Assembly (NCBI GenBank): GCA_964495805.1
Contig: CAZBWV010000078.1
Location: 1-18,320, forward strand
DNA length: 18,320 bases
Reading direction: 5' to 3'
From: JALXCH01 sp964495805
Lineage (GTDB): Bacteria; Calditrichota; Calditrichia; RBG-13-44-9
The position numbers and the translations under genes were made by a program. Under the pieces are notes generated by a model. That model was given only the letters and a program-made list of their open reading frames with translations. It searched no databases and was not told the origin of the DNA. Shown here in pieces: positions 5,692-13,003 of this stretch. Position 1 is the first letter of the stretch. The number at the start of each line of letters is the position of its first letter.

Positions 5692-7515
5692 TTATCCCCG
5701 ATTCAACAGGCCGCCCCGCTTATAAATAGCCAGCTGAACATCAGAGAACGGGTTCAAACGCGCCTTTTTGCCATTTTCCAGATTTTCAATCTCGCCTGTT
5801 TCGAAATTTATGCGAACCCGGTCGCGCTGTTTCAATTCCAGTTGTTCCAGAATTTCCGGCTGATAGGTCAGCACCGGCATGGCTGCATTAATGGCATTCC
5901 GCTCGTAAATCGCACCAAACGATTCCGCCACAATTGCCTGAATGCCCAGGGATTTGAAACAATCCACCGCCTGCTGCCGGGAACTACCCGCACCAAAGTT
6001 CTTACCGGTAAAAATGATGTCTCCTTTCTCCGCCTTCTGAGCAAAATCTTCCCAGCCTTCCAGATTGTCGAACGTGTACTGCCCCATTTCTTCGATGTTG
6101 GTGATGGTCAGGTAACGGTTGTGGAAGATCATGTCCGTATCGATATTGTCCTTGCGAATAATCCACACTTTTCCTTCCACCACGGTGGGGGCATCCCGGC
6201 GGCTGGTTTTCACCTTACCGGATGGTTTATACTGGAAGGTGGTGGCTTTCAGCTCGTCGAAGGTTACCGGGCGTTCCGGCAGCGCATCCGGTGTCGTAAT
6301 GTAACCGGCGACAGCGGAGGCGGCCACCGCTGCGGGTGAACCGAGATAAACCTGTCCCTTCCCCTGCTTGCCCACGAAATTGCGGTTTCCGGTACTGATG
6401 GTGATTTCGCCAGGGCCGTTTTGCCCGATCTGCCCGGCGGCACAACCGGCACAACCGGCATTTCCCACCAGCGCCCCGGCTTCTTTAAAAATCTGAAGCA
6501 GCCCTTCTTCCATCATCTGGCGCCAGACTTTGTCCGTGGAGGGAACAATTTTTAGCACCACCCCCGGTGCCACCTTTCGGCCCTTTAAAATGGAAGCAGC
6601 AATGCGCAGGTCCTCAATTCGACCGTTGGTGCAGCTACCAATAAATGCGGAATCGATTTTCACCTTGCCAATTTCGGAAATACCCACGGAATCCTCCGGA
6701 TGCCCTGGACGGGAAACCATGGGGACAAACTCAGATAGATTAAGCTCGAACACCTGAGCGTACCGGGCATCCGGGTCCGGAGCAATTTTCTCCAGTTTCC
6801 GACCGGCACGGCTCTCGCAAAACTTCATCACTTCGTCATTGGGTTCGAACAAAAGAATAATGGCACCCATCTCGGTAGCCATGGACGCGATGGTAATTCG
6901 CTCGTCCAGGGTGAACTTCTCTACTTCCTCACCGGTCACTTCTACAGCAAGCCCCAACAATCCGTTTGCTCCAAAATGATGGAGCAGATTCAGCACGATA
7001 TCCTTTGCCGTTAGCCCTTCGGGACGTTTACCTTTGAGTACCAATTTTGCCGAAGGGGGTACTTTGAACCAGGCCCGGCCGGTCGCCCACACGGCAGCAA
7101 TGTCCTGATCCCCCATTCCCTGACCAAATGCACACACCGCACCCACAATGTTGGCGTGGGAATCGGTGGACACCAGTGTGGCACCGGGAACCGCCAGTCC
7201 TTCTTCAATGGCGGTGTGTGTACCAATGCCCACGTTGATGTCGTACACCTTAATGCCTTTCTCCCGGGCAAACTGGCGGCAAAAATGCTGATTGGCGGCG
7301 TATTTCTGGTCGGAACCGGTGGGATTGGTGTCGAAAGTGAAAAACGTTTTGGACGGATCATCGATATCCAGACCGTATTCAATCAGATTTTTCACGACAT
7401 TGGGACCGCCAAAATCCCGGGCAATTCGCACATCAATTTCCACGTCCACGATTTCGCCGGGACGCACCACCTCCTTACCAGCATGCCTGGCCAGTATTTT
7501 TTCTATGATGGTCAT
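5692..7515 (-). CDS. Aconitate hydratase, short single-chain (LeuC/LeuD-like) type
   Basis: A 607-residue [4Fe-4S] hydro-lyase that interconverts citrate and isocitrate. Residues about 1-410 are the large LeuC-like part, with GIGTHTAIEEG, STDSHANIVGAV and the three cluster cysteines at about 295 (GSCTNGRIEDL), 355 and 358 (GNAGCAGCAAG). Residues about 445-600 are the swivelling domain with KDNIDTDMI and GKNFGAGSSRQQA. Order and length match the compact bacterial aconitases close to isopropylmalate dehydratase and homoaconitase, shorter than AcnA or AcnB (about 850-900). Sequence alone does not exclude homoaconitase or isopropylmalate isomerase, but citrate lyase genes directly downstream favour aconitase. 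A GC-rich inverted repeat (7579-7612) lies in the 142-nt gap behind the dehydrogenase gene. Confidence 0.88.
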   Translation of the reverse strand: MTIIEKILARHAGKEVVRPGEIVDVEIDVRIARDFGGPNVVKNLIEYGLDIDDPSKTFFTFDTNPTGSDQKYAANQHFCRQFAREKGIKVYDINVGIGTHTAIEEGLAVPGATLVSTDSHANIVGAVCAFGQGMGDQDIAAVWATGRAWFKVPPSAKLVLKGKRPEGLTAKDIVLNLLHHFGANGLLGLAVEVTGEEVEKFTLDERITIASMATEMGAIILLFEPNDEVMKFCESRAGRKLEKIAPDPDARYAQVFELNLSEFVPMVSRPGHPEDSVGISEIGKVKIDSAFIGSCTNGRIEDLRIAASILKGRKVAPGVVLKIVPSTDKVWRQMMEEGLLQIFKEAGALVGNAGCAGCAAGQIGQNGPGEITISTGNRNFVGKQGKGQVYLGSPAAVAASAVAGYITTPDALPERPVTFDELKATTFQYKPSGKVKTSRRDAPTVVEGKVWIIRKDNIDTDMIFHNRYLTITNIEEMGQYTFDNLEGWEDFAQKAEKGDIIFTGKNFGAGSSRQQAVDCFKSLGIQAIVAESFGAIYERNAINAAMPVLTYQPEILEQLELKQRDRVRINFETGEIENLENGKKARLNPFSDVQLAIYKRGGLLNRG

Positions 7516-7578
7516 CTTACGCCCTCATTTTTGATTGTGAATTTAACAAATATAAAAACTATTCGGAAACAAAACATC

Positions 7579-7612
7579 CCGGGAGCCCGGTCTGTTCCCA
7601 CCAAACTCCCGG
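7579..7612 (-). terminator. Possible weak terminator or processing hairpin between dehydrogenase and aconitase genes
   Basis: On the minus strand CCGGGAG pairs with CTCCCGG across a 20-nt loop and is followed by GATGTTTTGTTT. The stem is GC-rich, but the T-tract is interrupted and starts late. It could reduce read-through from the dehydrogenase gene to the aconitase gene or mark an RNA processing site. Confidence 0.3.
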
Positions 7613-7657
7613 AATTTGCCAGTTCATTCACCTTCAACTGACCTTTTCTCACTTAAC

Positions 7658-8845
7658 CTACTTCAACTTCTCAATAATCGCGTCCGTCATCTGATGAGTA
7701 CTGGCAGCGCCCTGTTTTACCACATCGGGACTTCCCTTCATTTTGAGCATATCGTAGGTTCGAACCTTGCCTTCGGCAATAACTTCCGCGATAGCGTTTC
7801 GAATTCGGGACGCTTTTTCGTTTTCACCCAGGTGATCCAGCATCATGCAGGCAGAAAGAATCATGGCAATGGGATTAACAATGGGTGGATCGAATGATTC
7901 GTATTTGGGAGCCGAACCGTGAGTGGGTTCAAAAATGGCCACTTCTTTCCCAATATTGGCACTGCAGGCAAATCCCAGACCACCAACCAGACCGGCGAAG
8001 CCGTCGGACACAATATCGCCGAACATGTTTCCCGCCACAATCACTCCGTAGTCTTCCGGATTTTTGGTCAACCACATCATCATGGCATCGATGTTGGTAT
8101 TCCACAATTCAATGTGGGGATATTCTTTCGCCACATCGCGGGCTATTGCCAGCATCATCCCGGAAGTTTCGCGAATGACGTTAGGTTTCTCCGCTACGGT
8201 AACCGATTTATAGCCATATTGATCCGCATATTCAAACGCTGCCCGAACAATGCGCTCGGTGTATTTCCTGGTAAAGATGCGGGTACTGATGGCAATTTCT
8301 TCCCGGGGTACACTGGCAAATTTTTTCATTTTAGGATGGGTCAGCATGGCATTGAACACCTCCTCCGGGGGATTGGTCCATTCTACCCCCACATACAATC
8401 CTTCGGTATTCTGACGAAATATGACCACATCCACTTCCGGTTCTTCCACTGTATCATTGGGACCTTTGCGAATGAAATTTAAGGGATTGCCCTTGAATGT
8501 TTTGCAGGGTCGCATGCAGATGTCCAGATCGAAGTGCTGGCGGAGACCCACAATGGGACTGTAGTACACGTACCCTTTCCCCTGCAGTTCCGGCGCCAGT
8601 TCCCGGGCAGCTTCCGACTTGGGTTTGGAGGTGATGGCACCAAACAACCCGATCTTATACTTTTCCAGCAAATCCAGCGTGCGCTGGGGCAACGGATTGC
8701 CTTCCTTGCACCAGAATTCCCATCCAATATCAGCATGCACATAGTCTGCTTCAAAGCCCACAGCATCCAGCACGCGCAGTGCTTCCGGCAGTACAATTTT
8801 TCCGATTCCATCTCCCGGCATGGTGACGATGGTTCGCTTGCTCAT
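7658..8845 (-). CDS. Isocitrate dehydrogenase-type beta-decarboxylating dehydrogenase
   Basis: A 395-residue member of the isocitrate/isopropylmalate dehydrogenase family; the expected reaction is isocitrate to 2-oxoglutarate plus CO2, or the reverse. Visible motifs: VTMPGDGIG (residues 7-15), LRQHFDLDICMRP (101-112), the substrate signature VVIFRQNTEGLYVGVEW, catalytic lysine in AEKPNV (about 220), metal-binding aspartates around NIDAMMM and NMFGDIVSDGFAG, and FEPTHGSAPKY (305-315). The LR-FDL-RP pattern resembles NAD-type isocitrate dehydrogenases (IDH3-like). The Lys314-Tyr315 pair resembles the residues that hold the 2'-phosphate of NADP in E. coli Icd, so the cofactor is uncertain. Isopropylmalate or homoisocitrate dehydrogenase is possible by sequence, but the aconitase and citrate lyase neighbours point to isocitrate. 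GGAGAA lies 6 nt before the ATG. Confidence 0.85.
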   Translation of the reverse strand: MSKRTIVTMPGDGIGKIVLPEALRVLDAVGFEADYVHADIGWEFWCKEGNPLPQRTLDLLEKYKIGLFGAITSKPKSEAARELAPELQGKGYVYYSPIVGLRQHFDLDICMRPCKTFKGNPLNFIRKGPNDTVEEPEVDVVIFRQNTEGLYVGVEWTNPPEEVFNAMLTHPKMKKFASVPREEIAISTRIFTRKYTERIVRAAFEYADQYGYKSVTVAEKPNVIRETSGMMLAIARDVAKEYPHIELWNTNIDAMMMWLTKNPEDYGVIVAGNMFGDIVSDGFAGLVGGLGFACSANIGKEVAIFEPTHGSAPKYESFDPPIVNPIAMILSACMMLDHLGENEKASRIRNAIAEVIAEGKVRTYDMLKMKGSPDVVKQGAASTHQMTDAIIEKLK

Positions 8846-8878
8846 ACAAATTCTCCTTCTGTTTAATTGAATCTCTGG

Positions 8879-8896
8879 TAATCGATGCTTCGATTA
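8879..8896. promoter_or_regulatory. 18-bp palindrome upstream of the dehydrogenase gene, candidate operator
   Basis: TAATCGA-TGCT-TCGATTA is a perfect 7-bp inverted repeat with a 4-bp spacer, 33 bp before the ATG of the first metabolic gene of the cluster. On the minus strand a TTGGAC sequence just upstream could serve as a -35 box, placing the palindrome across the core promoter. The adjacent TrmB-type regulator is the obvious candidate to bind it. Confidence 0.45.
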
Positions 8897-8906
8897 TCTG
8901 TCCAAA

Positions 8907-8986
8907 ACCTGCATTGCTTAAAGATCGGATGCCTTTTTACCCGAAGAGGTCTGGGTAAAAGGAAGCAATTCTTGCATCCATCAGGT
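8907..8986. promoter_or_regulatory. Nested inverted-repeat structure between the regulator and dehydrogenase genes
   Basis: Three nested arm pairs: ACCTG 8907-8911 with CAGGT 8982-8986, ATTGCTT 8913-8919 with AAGCAAT 8963-8969, and CCTTTTTACCC 8932-8942 with GGGTAAAAGG 8953-8962 (one bulged T). A further pair, GGATG 8927-8931 with CATCC 8975-8979, would exclude the middle pair, so two alternative folds exist. No T-tract follows on the minus strand, so it is not a classic terminator. A leader attenuator or a protein-binding site are both possible. Confidence 0.35.
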
Positions 8987-9748
8987 TAATTTTTCGAAAA
9001 TGGAATAAGCCTCGGGACCGAATTTCTTTTGCATTTTAATGGTGTAAATGTCATGAATGATGTAATCCTTGGTCAAAAGCACCATTCCCTGATTCAGGGT
9101 ATAAGCGGCAGTGGTCAGTCCGTCATCTTTAAAATTAATAATCATCATGCTGCGGTCGTCCACCACCAGGGCTAATCGCCGCGCTTTTCGTTCCTGGCGA
9201 ATTTCGTGCTCCCGGCCATGCCGGAATGTACGCTGTAAACTGAACGGCGATTCTCCAAACAGCACCATGAATATCTTAACTCCCTCCTGCTCTTTCGCTT
9301 CCAGCAGATGATGCAATCGGGCAAGTTCTTCCGCCCAGATGGAAATAAAAATTTCCTTCCGGGCTTCACCAATCAGCTCAGCTAACTTGCGAAAAATGGT
9401 TTCCTCTCCGGAAATATTCCAGATGTAATACTGATCGTAACCGTCGCGATGGTAAATTTCGGAGAGTTTTTCCTCCAGATATTCAACGCTCTCCAGAAAA
9501 TTGGCTTTTAGCTTTTTTAATATTTCATCCGGGGGAAAAGGGATGTAACGTTTGGGATCGCTCCCCAGCGCCTGAATCACCTCCCGTTCCTGAAGTTTAT
9601 TTAAAACCTCGTAAATTTTGGAGGCGGGAATTCCGGAATGTTTGGCGACTTCGTATCCAGTGGCATTGGGCTGTTTGAGCAGGGCAATATAGGCTTTGGC
9701 TTCGTAAACGGTAAACCCAAGAAATTTTAAGTGATTCAGCAAATCCAT
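8981..9748 (-). CDS. TrmB-family transcriptional regulator
   Basis: A 255-residue regulator. The N-terminal winged helix-turn-helix is typical of TrmB: LKFLGFTVYEAKAYIALLKQ, TGYEVAKHSGIPASKIYEVL and KLQEREVIQALGSDPKRYIP. A coiled region follows (LKKLKANFLESVEYLEEKLSE), then a C-terminal domain with FISIWAEELARLHHLLEAKE and a VDDRSMMIINFKDD segment, as in TrmB effector domains related to phospholipase D folds. I took ATG 9748 as start because the HTH follows at once; 26 further in-frame codons upstream are hydrophobic and lack TrmB similarity. TrmB proteins usually sense sugars and are best known in archaea. Here the gene precedes the isocitrate dehydrogenase, aconitase and citrate lyase genes on the same strand, so control of central carbon flow is a reasonable inference. 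Confidence 0.85.
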   Translation of the reverse strand: MDLLNHLKFLGFTVYEAKAYIALLKQPNATGYEVAKHSGIPASKIYEVLNKLQEREVIQALGSDPKRYIPFPPDEILKKLKANFLESVEYLEEKLSEIYHRDGYDQYYIWNISGEETIFRKLAELIGEARKEIFISIWAEELARLHHLLEAKEQEGVKIFMVLFGESPFSLQRTFRHGREHEIRQERKARRLALVVDDRSMMIINFKDDGLTTAAYTLNQGMVLLTKDYIIHDIYTIKMQKKFGPEAYSIFEKLT

Positions 9749-9966
9749 AGTCACCACCCATGTAGTTAATAAAAACTTAATCAATAAACCCGGAAGGTTC
9801 AAGAGAAAAAATTTTATGAAATTCACAAAAACCGCAGGAGTTTTAATTGTCAGAGGGATTCAAACGAATCGGATTGAAAAGAAGATTGATTGGGTAAAAA
9901 TTGCCGGAAAACAACGACATCGAACCATCGGATCAATGCAGGCGAAAGAAAAGAATGATATCAACA

Positions 9967-9984
9967 ACCTGATTCCAATCAGGT
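9967..9984. promoter_or_regulatory. 18-bp perfect palindrome, candidate operator
   Basis: ACCTGATT-CC-AATCAGGT is an 8-bp inverted repeat with a 2-bp centre, about 220 bp upstream of the TrmB start. With only two central bases it is more likely a dimeric protein-binding site than an RNA hairpin. It does not match the palindrome before the dehydrogenase gene. Confidence 0.35.
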
Positions 9985-10051
9985 AAAAAAGGTTTCGCAC
10001 AACAATTTTTAAACCGTCCCACAGAAAGAAATGTTTGTGCTGCATGCTGTG

Positions 10052-10077
10052 GTGGGTTCACCCTGTGGGTTTACCCC
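10052..10077. repeat. Two tandem 13-bp palindromic units
   Basis: Two consecutive units containing GGGT-TC-ACCC and GGGT-TT-ACCC, with identical 4-bp arms and a 13-bp period. They lie in the spacer upstream of the TrmB gene. They resemble tandem operator half-sites; function is unknown. Confidence 0.35.
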
Positions 10078-10169
10078 ATGGACTGTGCACCATTTTCGAC
10101 CGTTGTTCACTCATGGTACCTGATTGAATTCAAAAAACCATTTCCCCGTTTACGAAACGGAACAAAAAT

Positions 10170-11411
10170 TTACCGAATCACGATCAGCTTGCGTGTTTGC
10201 ACCCTCTGGCCGGTTTCCAGCCGATAGAAATAGATTCCTTCCGCCAATCCGGATACATTGTAAAACAGATGGTGCTCACCGGCGGACTTTACGCCTTCAT
10301 CCAGCATTGCCACCTGGCGCCCCAACACATCGTACAGTACCAGCCGAATGGAACGGGGTTGATCCAGCCGATACTGAATCACCGTAGAACGATTGGCAGC
10401 CTGTAAAGAGACAGGATTGGGGAAGTTCTGGTGCAATTCCATCACATCCTGTGCTTCGGGCTGACTAAAGGTGATGGTGGAAACCAATCCCAGATAGTCG
10501 GCAATGCCGTGTAACAGGGCAAATGCGGTGGAGTCGTAATTTCCTGCCGCCGTGCAGTTCATGTCTTCATAAGTCAAAGCCATCACCGCCTCGTGATAGT
10601 TTAACCAGAACCAGCTCTCCGGATACACCAGTGGGGTTCCACTGGTCCAGCTGACAAAAAAGTTCCACGGCTCAATCCCTCCGGGATAGTATGAACGGAC
10701 ACCTTCGATAAAATTTTGTTCCAGCAGGGTGTAAGAGTAAGAGGTTCCCACCTGATCGTGATAGACAAAATAGCGGGTACACTGATAGGATGAATGCATG
10801 TTGAGCGCTACTTCGATGGGTGCAGGAGAAGTCATTAGCTGATAGAAGTGGTTGCGCAACACAGCCACTTCCGGTTCTACCGGATTGGCGTTCCAGTTAC
10901 TTTCCAGATCCACTCCGTTGGCATTGTATCGGGTGTAACCCAGTTCCACCCCGTCGGGATTGTACATGGGAATGATGTAGAAGGTGCAGTGTTCACGCAT
11001 GAATCGGGCAAAGTGATCTTCAGCCAGCAACTGGTTGATGATTTCGTTGGTGACCCAGAAAGCCTGAACTTCTATGGGATGAGTGCGGGCATGAACGGAA
11101 ACGGTTTTGCGCAAGGTGCTTCCCGGGGGTGTGGTATCGGTAATAGTAAGCATCCAGATGGCGCGATTCTGCACGGTAGCCCCCAGGGAATCGATAGTCA
11201 CATAGGGGCTCTGCCCCCAGACGGTGAGATCAGCCAGCAAATCGGCATATCCGTATCCCCAGTTTTTACCCAGAAGAGCGGTCATTTCGGCATCTTTTTT
11301 CTCATCAGCCGCGCATTTATCCGGCTCATCAGCGATGACCTTACGGGATAGAAAAAGCGTGCTCAACCAGAGAAACAGAATTAACAAAGGAGTGTATCGT
11401 TGAAACATCAT
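10170..11411 (-). CDS. Exported M14-family zinc carboxypeptidase-like protein with T9SS sorting domain
   Basis: A 413-residue protein with a signal peptide (LLILFLWLSTLFLSRKVIA, ending near residue 27). The peptidase domain shows the M14 zinc ligands His111 and Glu114 (ARTHPIEV), a third candidate His206 (NMHSSY) and the candidate general base Glu282 (ALTYEDMN). NPDGVELGYTRYNANGVDL is the conserved substrate loop, but the usual Asn-Arg after GVDL, which binds the substrate carboxylate, is Glu-Ser here (GVDLESNW). The last 85 residues or so form a T9SS type A sorting domain (HQNFPNPVSL, YDVLGRQVAMLDEG, GIYFYRLETG, RKLIVIR), so the protein should be exported and anchored or released at the cell surface. 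It lies 92 nt behind the SpmA-SpmB gene and may share its transcript. Confidence 0.85.
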   Translation of the reverse strand: MMFQRYTPLLILFLWLSTLFLSRKVIADEPDKCAADEKKDAEMTALLGKNWGYGYADLLADLTVWGQSPYVTIDSLGATVQNRAIWMLTITDTTPPGSTLRKTVSVHARTHPIEVQAFWVTNEIINQLLAEDHFARFMREHCTFYIIPMYNPDGVELGYTRYNANGVDLESNWNANPVEPEVAVLRNHFYQLMTSPAPIEVALNMHSSYQCTRYFVYHDQVGTSYSYTLLEQNFIEGVRSYYPGGIEPWNFFVSWTSGTPLVYPESWFWLNYHEAVMALTYEDMNCTAAGNYDSTAFALLHGIADYLGLVSTITFSQPEAQDVMELHQNFPNPVSLQAANRSTVIQYRLDQPRSIRLVLYDVLGRQVAMLDEGVKSAGEHHLFYNVSGLAEGIYFYRLETGQRVQTRKLIVIR

Positions 11412-11503
11412 TGCTCTTTTTTCCTTTTTTATATGTGGAAGCAGGGAGGGAGACCAAAAAGACCATTAATGGCTTTTGAAAAGACCCTTCCCATAATCCT
11501 TTA

Positions 11504-12736
11504 CTAATGAAAAAACAGATACCCCACAAAAATACCCGCTACAATTCCGGCGAAATCAGCAGCCAGACCGGCGGACACTGCATAGCGGGTTTTCTTAATA
11601 TTTACCGAACCAAAATAAACGGCCAGAATATAGAATGTTGTTTCCGTTGCACCGCGGAAGATACTGGATAACCGTCCTACGAACGAATCCGGACCAAACG
11701 TCTTCATAATCTCCAGATTCATTCCCCGTGCCGCACTGCCACTGAGGGGTTTCATCAGTGCGGTGGGAAGCGCCTGTACCCAATCCGTATTTACCCCAAA
11801 CAGTCCAAAAAACTTTCCGATACCATCCACAATAAAATCCAGCGTACCGGAGGCGCGGAACACACCAATTGCCACCAAAATTGCAACCAGGTAGGGAATA
11901 ATCTTCACTGCCACACTGAATCCTTCCTTGGCACCATCAATAAAGGTTTCGTAAATATTCACCCGACGCAGCACACCCACCCCGATAAACAAAATAATCA
12001 CCGAAAAGATAATAAACGTACTGGCAACATTGGAGACCGTGGCGATTTTCTCCTGGGGAAGGGTTGAAAAATAGACAATCACTCCGATCATAAACAGGGT
12101 TACACCGCCCACATACGCCAGAATCACTTTATCCAACAAATTAATCCTTTGAATCAGGGAAACCACAATCATTCCGGTGAGAGTACTGAAAAAAGTTGCC
12201 AGCATGATGGGGATAAACACATCAGTGGGATTGGCTGCCCCCACCACCGATCGGTCGATAAGAATCGTCAACGGAATAATCGAAAGTCCTGAAGTGTTCA
12301 GTACCAGAAACATAATCTGGGCATTGGAAGCGGTATCTTTCTTCGGATTTACTTCCTGCAATTCCTTCATTGCTTTCAGACCGATGGGTGTTGCAGCATT
12401 ATCCAGCCCCAGCATATTGGCAGAAAAATTCATGATCATTGAGCCGATAGCGGGATGGTCCGGCGGGATTTCCGGAAACAGGCGGCGGAAAAACGGACCG
12501 GTAATGTGGCTGAAAAAGCGAATGATACCACCTTCTTCCCCGATTTTCATAATCCCCAGCCAGAACGCCATCACACCGGTGAGGTAAATGGAAAGTTCAA
12601 ATCCGGTTTTCGACATGTCGAAAATGGACTGCACCATCTTGGGGAACACTTCCACATCCCCGAAAAACACCAGCCGCACCAATCCCACCACAAAGGCAAT
12701 CATAAAAAAGATAATCCACAGGTAGTTCAGTGCCAT
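11504..12736 (-). CDS. SpmA-SpmB fusion, nucleoside-recognition (Gate) domain membrane protein
   Basis: A 410-residue polytopic membrane protein with two homologous halves. Residues about 1-200 match SpmA (ELSIYLTGVMAFWLGIMKIG, MIMNFSANMLGLDNAATPIG, LVLNTSGLSIIPLTILIDR). Residues about 235-410 match SpmB (FIDGAKEGFSVAVKIIPYLV, PTALMKPLSGSAARGM, SSIFRGATETTFYILAVYFG). In Bacillus the two are separate spore-maturation genes; fused forms occur in non-sporulating bacteria, so sporulation is not implied. The substrate is unknown. GGAGA stands one base before the ATG, a short spacing. There are 267 nt between it and the upstream dehydrogenase gene, so it may have its own promoter. Confidence 0.88.
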   Translation of the reverse strand: MALNYLWIIFFMIAFVVGLVRLVFFGDVEVFPKMVQSIFDMSKTGFELSIYLTGVMAFWLGIMKIGEEGGIIRFFSHITGPFFRRLFPEIPPDHPAIGSMIMNFSANMLGLDNAATPIGLKAMKELQEVNPKKDTASNAQIMFLVLNTSGLSIIPLTILIDRSVVGAANPTDVFIPIMLATFFSTLTGMIVVSLIQRINLLDKVILAYVGGVTLFMIGVIVYFSTLPQEKIATVSNVASTFIIFSVIILFIGVGVLRRVNIYETFIDGAKEGFSVAVKIIPYLVAILVAIGVFRASGTLDFIVDGIGKFFGLFGVNTDWVQALPTALMKPLSGSAARGMNLEIMKTFGPDSFVGRLSSIFRGATETTFYILAVYFGSVNIKKTRYAVSAGLAADFAGIVAGIFVGYLFFH

Positions 12737-13003
12737 ATCTCCTTTTCCTTGTTTATGCCATTACATTACAATCATTCCGGTTTCACCGGGGGAGTGAACA
12801 CCGTCCAATTAAGTCGCCCATCAGGGTTATTTTGCCCCGGATGCTGAATGTAAATTCCGGTACTTCCCTGCCCTTCCGCTTGCACCATCCGGATTTAGCA
12901 TCTCTCAGAAAAACACCCAATTTCACCATACAGTTCCTGCTAAAACAATCCGCAGCAATCCACCGATAAAATTTTCTCCAGATTTCTTGTAAAAGTGAAT
13001 GTT

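Larger units (their letters stand above)
9749..10169. other. 421-nt spacer without a convincing gene, rich in palindromes
   Basis: It holds an 18-bp palindrome (9967-9984), two tandem 13-bp palindromic units (10052-10077) and a small hairpin (CCGTTT-ACG-AAACGG, 10146-10160) just past the peptidase stop. On the minus strand a six-T run starts 8 nt after that hairpin, which may make a weak terminator. The promoter of the TrmB gene should lie here, but I cannot place it with confidence. Confidence 0.5.

Noticed and set aside
5620..6339. 239-codon plus-strand frame opposite the aconitase gene
   Set aside because: It is antisense to a clearly conserved enzyme. Long antisense frames are common opposite such GC-rich codons, and the translation shows no domain.
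6426..6465. Apparent short tandem repeat GGCACAACC in the aconitase gene
   Set aside because: It is explained by the repeated Cys-Ala-Gly residues of the iron-sulfur cluster motif GNAGCAGCAAG.
9860..10045. 61-codon minus-strand frame in the gene-free spacer
   Set aside because: No ribosome-binding site or family resemblance. It lies across palindromes, and its composition looks like chance translation of AT-rich DNA.
12777..12789. Single hairpin CCGGT-TTC-ACCGG, similar in form to half of the double-hairpin element
   Set aside because: It has a 5-bp stem and no second hairpin next to it. A small stem with a 3-nt loop is expected by chance in a window this long.
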